Source of the DNA: Anaeramoeba flamelloides | Taxonomy: Eukaryota > Metamonada > Anaeramoebidae | Direction of reading: 5' to 3' | Assembly: GCA_027625915.1 (NCBI GenBank) | Contig: JANTQA010000038.1 | Coordinates: 566,001-630,000, forward strand | DNA: 64,000 nt | In this document: positions 34,132-45,710 of the stretch, piece after piece | Layout of the letters: each line of letters begins with the position of its first letter | Numbering within the stretch: the first letter of the stretch is position 1 | Made by a program: the position numbers and the translations under genes | The notes under the pieces: generated by a model | Seen by the model: only the letters and a program-made list of their open reading frames with translations | What the model was told of the DNA's origin: nothing | The model's database searches: none

Positions 34132-34494
34132 TAAGTTATCCTCAAAACATCTAATAAATGAAAAATATCAAAAAAAAAAATAAAAAAATAAATAATTTTT
34201 TTCAAATTAAATTGTATTGGATTTATATAATTATAAATAAAAACAATTGTAAAAATTAATTTCACAATTATCAATTTGGAATTCGAATAATATATCCAAA
34301 AAGATAAAAAGGGGGTTTGTAATTCAAATCTTGATCTTTTAATTTTAGAAAAAATCTCTAAAAATTAAAAAATCAAAATTATAAAAAGATAATGGAATCT
34401 AGAAAAATGAAAAAATGAAACAAATTAATCGTTTAATAAAAACTTGTTTTTTCTTGATATCCATTTCAATTATTTTGGTTTGTATACATGTTCA

Positions 34495-37400
34495 CTAGCA
34501 TTGATCAATGGAATCCAAATCAAGATCGAAATCCGTTAGGTATAATTCGGGTTTTTTTGTGTTTTTTGAATTCCCTTTGGTTTTTTCAAAGGAATCAAAT
34601 AATTTTCTTGAGCAGGCCAGTTTTTTATCCAGTCCCCTTCTTCGTTTCGGGGTGGGTGATGAGAGAACATTCATCATAAGGTTTGAATTTTTAAAATTTA
34701 AATTTGATGAAGCAAATAAATTTACTTTAATCTTATTATCACCATCATTATTATTCAGATTCTCAATCCCATTCTCATTGGTGCCATTGCTATTATTATT
34801 ATTATTATTATTATGATTATTCTGATAATTTTTATTAATATTCACAATGTTTTCCAATTCTGTGTTTTTGTTCTTCTTTTTAATTTTATTAATACTGTTT
34901 AATTTTTTTTGATATTCCCCATCATTCATGACTATATTAGTTTTTGAGTGTGTTCTAATTCTTTGAATTGGATGAATGTCTTCTTCAAATAATTTGATAT
35001 TAATTTTCATTTTCAATTTCTTTTTGTGTGTTTTTTCTTTGTGGGTACTATGTTTCTTAATTTTCTTAGTTTTGTGGAGTCCCTTTTCCTTGCCCTTGCT
35101 CTTGCTCTTATGCTTGCTTTTGTGTTTGTTCTTACTCTTACTTTCGTGGTGGCCCTTTCTTCTGCCCTTGTGTCTATTCTTATTCTTTCTTTTCTTTTCA
35201 ATCCGTTGTTCCTTGACGTTTGATGGTTGGTTTGTATTTAGATTTTTTAAGCTGTTTTCGATAATTCGAATATGATTTTCATTTGGTTGTTTATCAAAAA
35301 AATCAAAATTTGAATATTTAAAGCTGTTATCATTTTGAAAAGTTTGTCTTTCAATCAAGATATTTTCTTTATTTCTTTCATCTTCACAATTATTTTGATC
35401 ATGTTCATTAATGTTATTGCCATTGTTATTGTCGCTTTCGTTTCCATTATCATTCCGATTCCCATTCCGATTCCGATTTTCATTCCAATTGGTTGGTTTA
35501 TTGAAATGGATTCGTGAATAAATGCCATCAACTGCATTTCTTACTTTTGAAAAAAGATTGTTTTTTGGGGAGTTGGTTGAATTATTTTTATTGCGTAATG
35601 TTTTCTTGTTCTTTGCCAATTGGGGTTTGTGTTTTTTTTGATTCTTTTGTAGAGAAAAGGTTTGATCCCAATTACTGCCAAATTTGTTTTTTAATATTTT
35701 GACGATACTTTTGTGTTCAAAAAGTTTTGCAACAGTGGCTCGTTCGTTTTCATCAACAAGCATCATTTTGAGTATCACATTTTTCAATTCCTTTGACCGT
35801 TCGCATTTGTAGGGCAGTTCAGTTTCCTGTGTCACGTTCCTCAGCTGCTGCCAAAAGAGGCCACCCGAGGGTAATTCAAAATCGCCAACAGACAATTGGT
35901 AAATTGTTGCGCCGAGACTGTAAATGTCATAGGTGCTTTTTGCCGGGACGTATTGAAACAGCCCACCCAGTGTGTTTGGCGCAAGGTACCTACTGTCGCC
36001 GTCTTCAAATTCCTCTCCTTCTTTGGTCATGTTACCAAAATCACAAACCTTGTATTTGTTCTTATGAATCAGAATGTTTTCTGGCTTGATGTCCATGTGC
36101 ACAAAACCTTTTGAATGGATAAAGTCTAAAGCCTATATTTTAAGAGCATTCGAGACAGTAATAGATAAATATATGTTAAAAAAAAAGATTTTCGTTAAAT
36201 TGTTACAAATTCTTGAAATTTAAGGCTTTGTTTAAATTTGGTTCACAAATTTTTAGAGTCACCAAGATCGTGCCCATCGGGGTTTTCATTTCATTTGCTT
36301 TTCAAATTATTCAAATAGAATACAGTCAGTTAAAATTTTTATTCACAAACTTTGAAAGAAATTTAAGGCACAAAAAAAAAATCTCAAATTAAGGCACAAA
36401 ATTACAATTCTACAGTGGTGTAAATCTCCCGTGTTTGCAACCTTTAACCCATTACGAAAATTTAACTCATGTTTTTTTCAGACTTGGGTATTTGGAGTTT
36501 AGGAAGACTCATGTATATTCTTGGTTCGGATTTTAATTGACTCTAGAGGTTAGATCTTTGATTAATTGAAATGGCTCAATTATATTAAATGCTTTTGTTT
36601 CAAAAATTTCATCATATTTACAAAATTAATGACTTTGATTGATTTTTTTATATGAATTCAAAAAATGAAATTTTGCTCATTTTTTTGTCAAAAAATTACA
36701 TTTTAATCTTTTCATATCTTCATAATTCTTTTTTATAATATATTTAAAGAACCCAATTTCTTGTTTATATACTCTTGTCATCCAATTGGTGTATTTCTTT
36801 TATTTCTACAGTCAGCCAATATTTTTTGAATGAGTTAAATTTTAGTAATGGGTTAAAATAAAAAACATGGGTTATTTACACCACTGTTATAAAATAATTT
36901 GTGTTTTAAAAAAAAATTCCAAAAAATGTGCTTTAATTTGAGATTTTTTTGTGCCTTAAATTTAGTTGAAAGTTTGTTCCTTAAAAGTGGAACCGACTGT
37001 AAAAAAAAAAATTTGATCTTAAAAGGTCAGTAAGAACTTTTAATTATTGATAATTGGAGATTTTCGTTTTACCAATTTTAAAAGATTTTGAGAACGGAAA
37101 GTCAAAAAAAAAAACAAAGATCATTTCAAAATCTATTTGAAGTGATATTTTATAGTGCCTTAATTAAGCTTTCTTATTAAACTTTGATGATCAAATTTTC
37201 CTCATCTCAAAAGATTAATTACACAAATTAATTTCACACATTTGGAAAATTACTTGCTTCATAGAAAGAGAAAGGTAAATTATCACTTATTTTTTTACAT
37301 GATTGGTTGGTTAATTAATTATTGTGATTTCAAAACTAAGACTAAGACCGGTTTTTGATAGGTTTTCTTTAAAATAAAAAAGCCTTATTAAAGAGATGAT

Positions 37401-38560
37401 TGAGTAAATAACTGAATGAATAAAAAAAATTATCAACTAATTCTGAATCTAACAGGATTTCAGAAATCTGTTTGGTGTTATTTTAAAGTGGTTTGATTGG
37501 GTTCGTTTTATGGAACTTTGAGGTTACTGTTAATTGCAAAATAAAAAAATCAAAATTTTCATTCAGCTGTCCAAAATAATCACATTCCAAGTGTTAAATA
37601 AATTTATAAAGTTCAACAATTCTCTTTAGAAATGTTATTAGTCGAAGATTCTTTACGAATTTAAAAATTTGAAAAGTTCCATGATTTTTTGGAAAACATG
37701 TAAAAGAAACCAATTTCAAAAAGGTAGTCATAATTCTGAAAAGGAAAACCCACTTTTGAACCAACTGTATGTTTGCTTTTCTTTAAAAGTCCTAAATTAT
37801 GAAAAAAAATTGATTTGTGGAAAAAAAAAAATTCACAAAAAATTTAATTGTTTGTTGTAAATTCTTTCAACAAGTTCCCAAATGGGATACTTTTATTTCT
37901 TAAAAAAGTTGTATTTTTTTTGAAAGTTGATAAAAATTAACACAAAAACAAAAATAAAAAAAAAAAAAATAAACAAAAAAAACATACCAAAAGAGAATAG
38001 GTTAATATTTCCCAAATTTGTTGTTCAGGCAAAATTTGCTGTTTTCCAAGCATTGTATTTAAATGGTGCCCAAGTGAACCACCGTTGCAATATTGCGAAA
38101 CGATACACAAGAAACCAAATTCTTCGAAGGCAGCATCCATTCGAACAACGAATTTTGAACCTAATGATTTTGGTGAGTCTTCAAACAGTTCTGTGTTTTT
38201 AAAAACCTCCTCTACAAACCTTTTCCGATCAGATCTTTTGGTGTACTGATGTGATCTCTTCAAGGCATAAGTTTTGTTGTTTCTGAGAAATTTTTTTCTT
38301 GTCACAATGGAAAAGGATCCTTTGCCAATTTCGTTGCCATCAGTAAAGCAAGTATTAAAAACATCTTCTTTGTTTTCTGGGTTAATTGGGCCTAATCGCG
38401 AATATAATTGTAGATAGTCTTGGAATTTTTTGGAATAGTTTGTTGATCTTGGGCTTTTTGGTGTTTCAATTTTTCTTTTTGTTTTTCTTGTGGGTGTGTT
38501 GCTTGCAAATCTTTTTGGATCTGGTTTGACAAGATAGTTTTTGGGTGGATTGTTTGTCAT
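34495..38560 (-). CDS. Wee1/Myt1-type protein kinase
   Basis: Exon 1 is 38560-37988 and exon 2 is 36132-34495. The donor is TTG|GTATGT, the acceptor AAATATAG|GCT, phase 0, intron 1855 bp; the product is 736 residues. The ATG at 38560 (MTNNPPKNY) is the first. The kinase domain spans about residues 72-305: glycine loop GKGSFSIV, lysine in YALKRS, glutamate in FVEEVFKN, QYCNGGSL, HMDIKPENILI in place of HRDLKPEN, metal-binding CDFGN, and EGEEFEDGDSRYLAPN. The HMDIKPxN loop, YCNGGSL and E-GDSRYLA are Wee1-family marks. That family puts the inhibitory phosphate on Cdk1 Tyr15 and delays mitosis. The ~430-residue tail is Lys- and Asn-rich with TPKRRRG near the end. No membrane anchor is seen, which favours Wee1 over Myt1. 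Confidence 0.9.
36321..37001. mobile_element. Palindromic MITE in the kinase intron, split by another element
   Basis: Outer halves: TACAGTCAGTTAAAATTTTT ... and ... TTAAAAGTGGAACCGACTGTA, the same family as 32264-32459. The centre is interrupted by the 479-bp element at 36411-36889. It accounts for over a third of the 1855-bp kinase intron. Confidence 0.85.
36411..36889. mobile_element. 479-bp nested MITE (CAGTGGTGTAAAT ends)
   Basis: Terminal inverted repeats CAGTGGTGTAAATCTCCCGT and ATGGGTTATTTACACCACTG, continuing inward as AACCCATTACGAAAATTTAA and TTAAATTTTAGTAATGGGTT. Flanked by TA. Inserted inside a palindromic MITE, so it is the younger of the two. Confidence 0.85.
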
Positions 38561-39523
38561 TTCAAGAGAATTTTTTGTCAAAAAATTCCAATTTTTTAAA
38601 AATGTCCGTTAATTAATTTTTAAAAATAAAATTTTTAGTAGAAGGTTTTATTTAGAGCGAAAAATAGGGTTTAAGTGTGGGAACTATGCAGATTTTTTGA
38701 ATTTTTAAAGACGTAAAAATGGATGAATTGGTTTTATTTATGAAAAGGTTTGAGAAAAAAAAATAAATAAAAACTATTTTGCAAAACTTCAGTTGAAGGT
38801 AAGGATTGGAATCGACAGATAATCACGACTTCAATCCTGTTAATTGAATTCAGTCTTCTTTAAAAATTATCAAGATGGAATCAACGACAAGTAAAAGGGT
38901 GTTACAAATTTCCTTCCTGTTTTTGAGTTGATGAATTTTTGTGTAAATTCGGAATTATTAACGATTGGAAATAGATTTTTTCCAAATCAAAGCGCCTTTC
39001 AAATTAATTTTGATTTGAAAAAAAGCTAAAAAGGTTGTTTGTATTACAAACTATATTGTTTTTTTGAGCTTTTCCCTTTCTTAATCATCAAATGGAAATT
39101 TAAACTTTTGTTAAATTGTGGATTGAGAACATTTTAACCGACTGATAAGTAATTTTGAATAAATATAACTTTATTGAAATCAAAAATTGAATTGGTTAAC
39201 TAAGGCCAAAATAATTTCAAAAACATGTTCGGTAAATAAAATCTTTTTGGAACCAATAGTTTCAAAAGGATTTAAATAATTCATAAAAAAAAGAACAAAA
39301 TAATAATGTCCATGGCATAAAAGGCGAAAGAAAAATTATTGTCACTTTTGCCAAAATCAGAATATATTTTTTGATCTATTGAATTATTCCGAATTTACTT
39401 TCATTTTTTTCAAATTTTGTTTCGAAAATTCAAAAGAAGAAAAAAAAAACCATTGAGTTTTCAGACAATCAAGTTTGGAACATTTTCTTTGATTTACAAG
39501 AAAAACCTTTTACTTTGGCTGTC

Positions 39524-39559
<36 letters not shown>

Positions 39560-39756
39560 CAAATGAAAAGAAAATTAGTGTGAAAAACTTCTTGTTAGTA
39601 TTAGTTTTTTAAATTTTACCCTTTGAAATAACACTTACAGTCTTTTTATTGTTTTTGATATTAAATATTGGCCAAAATTATCATGAATTTTTTGTAATTT
39701 ACTGTTTTTTGAAAACTGTCAGACTATAAATGTAAAAAAAAAAAAATTTTCAGTTT
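38561..39756. other. Intergenic, with poly-A run
   Basis: Upstream of the kinase. A 32-base A run is at 39525-39556. No gene recognised. Confidence 0.4.
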
Positions 39757-40379
39757 GCCATTTGGGAATAAAAGTGAAACAAGGTTTTAAATTGGGGATC
39801 TTAATAGAACCTGAAAATTCAAAGTAAGATCTATTAATAAAAGAAAAATTGGATCACGAAAGACAAAATGGCGGATTCAGCACAATGATAGTTTTTTTTT
39901 AATAAGATCTTTTGGTATGGAGTTTTTCTTTGATTGATCAATTACTTTTATTTATTACCGCAAGAATCAAATTAGCAGAGTTAAAATTTTGTATTAGAAT
40001 TAACTATAGAATTATAATTTATTGTCTAAAAATCTCATTTCGGAACGATGTTGTAACGATCTTTGGATTTTCTTCAACTTGTAAACTAGAAAAATATTTT
40101 AGGAATGTGAACTAAAAAGTTTCATTTTTTAATTGAAAAATATTATTAAGTAAAAATTTGTTGAAAAAATTGACTATTTTTCAGATCTATAAGCCACGTG
40201 AATTATTTTGATAAGAAACTAGATTTAAATCATATTTGTTTTTTTGATTGATTATAATAAGGTGGATTATTATTTGAAGTTAATTTGGTTCAACTTTGAA
40301 TTGGCTGTACTTTTCGTTTTCGGTTACTGTAATTCTATTAAGGTTTCAGTTTAAAAACTGTGTTGCACTTTTTGCGTCG
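39757..40379. mobile_element. Diverged MITE related to 33704-34131
   Basis: The left end resembles TTTGGGAATAAAAGTGAAAC, then AAGGTTTTAAATTGGGGATC. The right end near 40310-40379 carries the complement (TATTAAGGTTTCAGTTTAAA, AACTGTGTTGCACTTTTTGC). The ends are eroded, so limits are approximate. An ORF-like stretch inside (39912-40115) starts with a non-ATG codon and is not considered coding. Confidence 0.45.
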
Positions 40380-42034
40380 TAAAGTTATTATTTTATTTTT
40401 ATTCGAGAGATTCTTTGATAATTCTTATTTCAACCAATATATACCGAAAGTTGAAGTATAAATTAGGTTCCAATTACATGAATTCTGATATCCAAAATTA
40501 CAGTCTCTTTTTTTGAGTAACCAATATAACAACAAAATGAAGTAAACAGAGAAATGTGGTGAATATTTTGACACATTTTTGATCCAATAAAAACAATTGC
40601 AAAAAATTTTAATTATCCTTTACTTATTATGCTTATTCAAATCAAGTTTTCAAAGAAGAAAGTTTAAATTTATAAAAGTCTTATTTGAAATTGGAAAATG
40701 AAAATGAATTGAAAAGGTATTCTACTTTGTTAGGTAAACACCAGTAAAGAAAAAAGAAGTCAAACTAAGGCGTGGTTTCATTCTAAACACCTTTTTTTCA
40801 CACTTGAACAATTGTAATTTTGACTCATCTAAAATGTAGTATATTTGAAAATCAGTCTGATTTTAAAATATACTACAGCCGTTCCAACACTACCGTGAAA
40901 TCTATGATAAACAGAAAATTCATTTTTTGGATCATGCTTATCTTTTTATGAGTAGGATTTTAAGGTTCTGTGGTAGCATATTGCGAACCTTGAAATTTTA
41001 TAATAGAACAAAAATTTCGAATCAAGAAAATATTATAATTTGAATATTTGACTACAAACCTTCGTGATTTACTTGAATTTTGAAAAATTTTCCGGTTTTT
41101 TGGTTGATCCTTAATTTCTAAATACCTTAAAATCATGGGCAAGACCATTTCAGAGAACTAATTAGATTCTATCTTCGATCTTTGAGAGCTTTATTTTGAA
41201 TTATTGAATTTATTTTCACAAACAACAAGATTTTCAATCTCAGTCTTTCAAATTGGAAATTTTTTTAAAAAACCATGATCAAACAAACCATAAAATGTCT
41301 ATGATAGTGAATTGCTGAAGAATTTTTTTTTGTATTGAACTGAGACAAAAAGTCAATGTGTATGTCTTTCAAATTTCAAGGTCGGTTTGGAATAGTTGTA
41401 ATATTAACTCACACTTGGAATATTTTTCAAGATCTATCAAAAAAAACCCACACTGCAAGTGTATCTGAATAAAATGATTGTGGGCCTATGGCTTTATCTT
41501 GATACCCAGAAGAACTTTTTAATTGGAATTTTTTTGGGATTGTAAAATAGTGATGGATCAAATTCGAAGTTGTAAGACGAGAACACGTTCTCCAACAGAA
41601 GATTTATTTTTCAAAGAGAAGTATTAATTCCTTTCCAATAAAAAATATTGATAAAATCAAATCCTATCATTAATTGGAAGATTATGGTTGTCAGATCAAT
41701 TTGATATTAAGATTTTGATCAATTTACTCTTTCCAAATTTTGACTTTTAAATTGATCTGGTTCTTAAGAGGGGGTAAGAGCCCGACAAACTCCATCGTCA
41801 TATAAACCCCAAATTAAAATTGATTTTTATAACCCTTACAAAGTAGGATCAATATTTGAGAAAAAGACCAAATTCATTGTATGATCAATTCTGTTAATGG
41901 ATTCAATTTTCTGATATTTTTTCTTTGATATTTAGAAGGTTACAATACAATTCTTATTGTTACCAATGGATATTTTTGAACTCTTTTTTCTGATTTAATT
42001 TCATAGAGTTTATTATAAAGAGTGGGTTTCAAAT
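40380..42034. other. Intergenic, with a short hairpin
   Basis: A hairpin at 40835-40877 (TGTAGTATATTTGAAAATCA with its complement TGATTTTAAAATATACTACA). A higher-complexity stretch at 41460-41860 gives only short broken frames. No gene supported. Confidence 0.4.
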
Positions 42035-43425
42035 TTAAGGGAGTAGCCACGGTAAAGAAAAATATTTCACTTTTGTGCAATTCTGAAGAGGATCAGAAAA
42101 TAACATTTTTTAGTCTGGTTGTACCTCATTGGTTTTTATTATTTAAAGTACTTCATTCATTAGATTTTTGAAATTTTTTTTTCAAAGTCTCAAAGAAATT
42201 TCCACAATAGAATGTTGAGTTGAATTACTTAAAATAGTGTTTTGAATGTTGAATGACTTATCTTTTTATTCTTCTCTCAACATTCTATTGTGGCATTTAA
42301 TTTTTTCATTTTTTATTTTTTCATCATTTTTGAGATTTTTTTTAATCCTGACAAGATAAAGCAATTAGAAATATTTTTTTTATTAGTGGCATTTAGGATT
42401 AATGGATTTTTGTTTAAAAAAGAACAACAATATTACAATTGAGAGAATATAAAAGGAAACATAAATGGGACTTAAATAGCTAGAAGAATTCCAAAATTAG
42501 AATAATTAAGTAGAATTATTACTTGTTAGGATTGTAAAACGTTGGGTTTAGTGGAATATGAGAAGTGAATATGATTATATGTTATCAAAGTTTAAACCAC
42601 AAAATAGATACACGTTTTATTCTAAGAATCTGAAATTATCTTCTCCCCAGAAAAAAAAAACTAAACCCCATTCCAAAAATTTGGACACATCTAAAATCAA
42701 AAATAGTGAAACAAAAACTCAATTTACTATATTCTCCCAAACCTAATATAAAACCAGATTTAAGTAACATAGTATTAATGGTTTTTTAAGTAATCATTTC
42801 CATCCAAATATAAGAAAACAATATAAAACAAAAAATCAAAACAAGTGTGTCCATAAAAAAATGAAACGAGCTGAAATGAAAGAGTTTGAACAAAAAAATA
42901 TATTGGTAGATTTGTTAAAATTACACCAACAATGGTTGATCGATCAAATGATAAGATACCATGTACCGGTTGTATGTGGATTTATCACTTGAAGAAACTC
43001 AACTGTAACCATCTAGTAACCATCTATAAAAAAATTTTCAGATCTAACTAAACCGATTAAGTACCTGAAAAAAAGAAAATGAAAACAAAAACAAAAAAAC
43101 ACAAAAAATGATATAGTTTGTTGAATTAAAATTAATTTCCAAATTGATGTAAATCATGTTTTTTGTTATTCTTCTAACTGTTTAAACTGTGTCTAAATTA
43201 ATCGAATTAAGTTTATTTTAATAATAAAATAATAATAATAATAAAACTATTTTATCAATATAATCTCTTTTTTTTTATTGTTGAACATTACTAAAAAAAA
43301 AATATCAAATAATTTTTTTAAAAAAATTTTTAGAGAATCTACGATGACACGCCACTAAAATAAAATGTTCTTATCTCATCTCACTCAAATTTTTATCATG
43401 TCTTATGGTGTAGCTACTCCCTTAA
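42035..43425. mobile_element. TTAA-flanked element, 1391 bp, with nested insertion
   Basis: TTAA at both ends and 12-base terminal inverted repeats GGGAGTAGCCAC / GTAGCTACTCCC, which suggests a piggyBac-type non-autonomous element. It contains an internal hairpin at 42202-42293 (CCACAATAGAATGTTGAG and its complement) and is interrupted by the TAAACCCC-type element at 42662-43215. Without that insertion it is about 840 bp. Confidence 0.7.
42662..43215 (+). mobile_element. ~550-bp TAAACCCC-end MITE, copy A
   Basis: Left end TAAACCCCATTCCAAAAATT-TGG-ACACA; right end TTTAAACTGTGTCTAAATTA then a GTTTA terminus. Internal blocks CAATGGTTGATCGATCAAAT and TTTTCAGATCTAAC are shared with 48623-49674 and 50287-50831. 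It is nested in the TTAA element. Confidence 0.8.
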
Positions 43426-44191
43426 GGCTCAAACTGTGATAGAACTTTCAAATTTTACAAATGCAGAAATTTTAGTATTAAAATTACAGTTTTTAATATA
43501 TTATTTTATAAGTCTGTGAATTTTGATAAGTACATTGAAACAGATTTTTTATAATGTTTTATTAAAAAAAAATTGTATTTTTAATTCAGTTTATTGGTTT
43601 ATGTTGTATTTGTAGATTGAGTTTTTGATTTATTTGTTCCCAGATGTACATACTTGTGATTTTTATTATTTTTTTTTGAATTTTTACTTATCTCTTATTT
43701 TTATGAAATAGATTATCTCAGCCCATACATCCCAATCATATTATTACATTATTAAAATATCTCTTACTTGAAGTAGAACCTTACCCTACCAAGTTTCATT
43801 CATTTTACATACAATCATTATCCATAGTGTCCACATCAAATACATTTAATTGAAGAATCTTTATTTTTTTTTGATTTTTTTTCTTGTTTTTTAATATCAA
43901 GTTAAGATAAGATGTTTATATTTGAATCAGAGTTTTATAATTTCTAGTATTATCTACCGAATATTATTATAATAATGGAATAAGTATAAATAATAATTCA
44001 TTGTGTGGTTTTTTACAATTTACTATCCCACCAGGTTTATTTGTACTCATATTTTATGAACAAGATTTTTTAGGATTTCTGATTAATTGAATTTGTAAGG
44101 TTTTTAAATTAATTTATTGAAAATTGGTTATATTTTCATTAATGTAATGTTCGAGAATTATAATAAGACAATATCGTTTATTTTTGCATAT
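43426..44191. other. Intergenic spacer
   Basis: No gene, RNA or repeat I can support. Confidence 0.4.
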
Positions 44192-44391
44192 TACAGTCAG
44201 TTTCACTTTTAAGGCACAAACTTTCAACTAAATTTAAGGCACAGAAAAAATCTCAAATTAAAGCACAAAATTGAAATTCTAGTAAAATAATTTGTAAAAA
44301 AAAAAAATCCAAATTTTGTGCCTTAATTTGAGATTTTTTTGTGCCTTAAATTTCGTTGATAGTTTGTGCCTTAAAAGTGAAACCGACTGTA
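44192..44391. mobile_element. 200-bp palindromic MITE
   Basis: TA|CAGTCAGTTTCACTTTTAAG ... CTTAAAAGTGAAACCGACTG|TA, with the internal TTTAAGGCACA motif and its complement. About 66 bp from the protease remnant's 3' end. Confidence 0.9.
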
Positions 44392-44457
44392 ATAAATTTT
44401 TTAATATTGAACACCTTTTACTGTAAAATTGATTATTATCAATTTCCAAAATCTTCG

Positions 44458-45146
44458 TTAAAGTTTTATATTTTGTTTATTAATATAATGTTTGTTCTCA
44501 GAATATTCGTTCAATGTTAATTGTTCTTGAATATTATTACAAAAATAATGAAACAATAAATAATAGAAATTTTGGATTAAAAATATTTCACAATCATAAC
44601 TATTTGTTTGTTTGATAGAGTTTAATTTTACAAAAGGTATATTGTTATTTTGATATATGTATTTTTTTTCACCAAAATTGTTTATTTTTTCCCAAAATTT
44701 TCTTATATAACGAATGTGTGTTACCATATCTGTATTTAGAGAATTTATGATATAGATAACACATTTTTATCTAGCTTTGGTTATATATGTGAATACGAAA
44801 TACCCATGATAGTTATCATTGGGAGGGAAAAAAATATTCGTTTAGATTTGAGTTTTGCAGAAAACTTTTTCCATTTTTTATTTGATAAACTATTTTGAAA
44901 ATTCTTTACAAAAACTGAAATAAAAGTATGAATATATTTGAAATTTTTTAGTTCGGGATATTGGTGATAAATCCAATTAATTGCTCGATTGATAATAGCA
45001 TCTGTTATCATTGTATTTTCATTTAAACTCTCATAATCAACTGAGTGTATAACGGCTCTTCCAGTCATATTCTTTATAATTTCATTTCTTGGCAATTGTC
45101 GAATAAAATGTGTATAATTTAATACTAAATCCATATTTTTATCCAT
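44458..45146 (-). pseudogene. Decayed Ulp1/C48-type cysteine protease remnant
   Basis: Minus-strand fragments of a Ulp1/SENP-like peptidase domain. Upstream, about 120 residues include a helical lead (INRAINWIYHQYPELKNF) and then a segment where the family carries its His. Downstream, about 90 residues include LNSIKQTNSYDCEIFLIQNF, the expected Gln-x-N-x-x-DC active-site signature with its hydrophobic follow-up. The frame is broken, with few breaks, so it looks moderately old. Such domains occur in SUMO proteases and are also carried by several transposon groups; I cannot tell which this was. It lies between two palindromic MITEs in the most element-rich part of the window. Confidence 0.55.
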
Positions 45147-45171
45147 AATATTTAAAATATAATCATTTATA

Positions 45172-45370
45172 TACAGTCAGTTTCACTTTTAAGGCACAAA
45201 CTTTCAACGAAATTTAAGGCACAAAAAAAATCTCAAATTAAAGCACAAAATTCAAATTCTAGTAAAATAAATTGTAAAAAATAAAATTCCAAATTTTGTG
45301 CCTTAATTTGAGATTTTTTTGTACCTTAAATTTCGTTGAAAGTTTGTGCCTTAAAGTGGAACTGACTGTA
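45172..45370. mobile_element. 199-bp palindromic MITE
   Basis: TA|CAGTCAGTTTCACTTTTAAG ... GTGGAACTGACTG|TA. It begins 26 bp upstream of the first ATG of the protease remnant and, with 44192-44391, brackets that remnant. Confidence 0.9.
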
Positions 45371-45510
45371 TATCAACTGGGGTCAAAAAGTATTGATTTA
45401 TCACATTCAGAATATGACTACATCAATAATTTATATAACGGGAATTCGATAATTATGTTTTGAAAAAAAAATTGCCCAAATTAGCGCTTGTCGATAGTAA
45501 AAACTATCAT
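45371..45510. other. Spacer between two palindromic MITEs
   Basis: One plus-strand frame reads through about 28 codons (SKSIDLSHSEYDYINNLYNG) with better complexity than background. Too short to call. Confidence 0.3.
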
Positions 45511-45710
45511 TACAGTCAGTTCCACTTTAAGGCACAAACTTTCAACGAAATTTAAGGTACAAAAAAATCTCAAATTAAGGCACAAAATTTGGAATTTCAT
45601 TTTTTACAATTTATTTTTACCAGAATTTGAATTTTGTTCCTTAATTTGAAATTTTTATTGTGCCTTAAATTTCGTTGAAAGTTTGTGTCTTAAAAGTCAA
45701 ACTGACTGTA
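45511..45710. mobile_element. 200-bp palindromic MITE
   Basis: TA|CAGTCAGTTCCACTTTAAGG ... AAAAGTCAAACTGACTG|TA. The third copy within 1.5 kb. Confidence 0.9.

Noticed and set aside
34508-36114. Plus-strand ORFs opposite the Wee1-type kinase
   Set aside because: Antisense shadows of the low-complexity kinase tail and catalytic domain.
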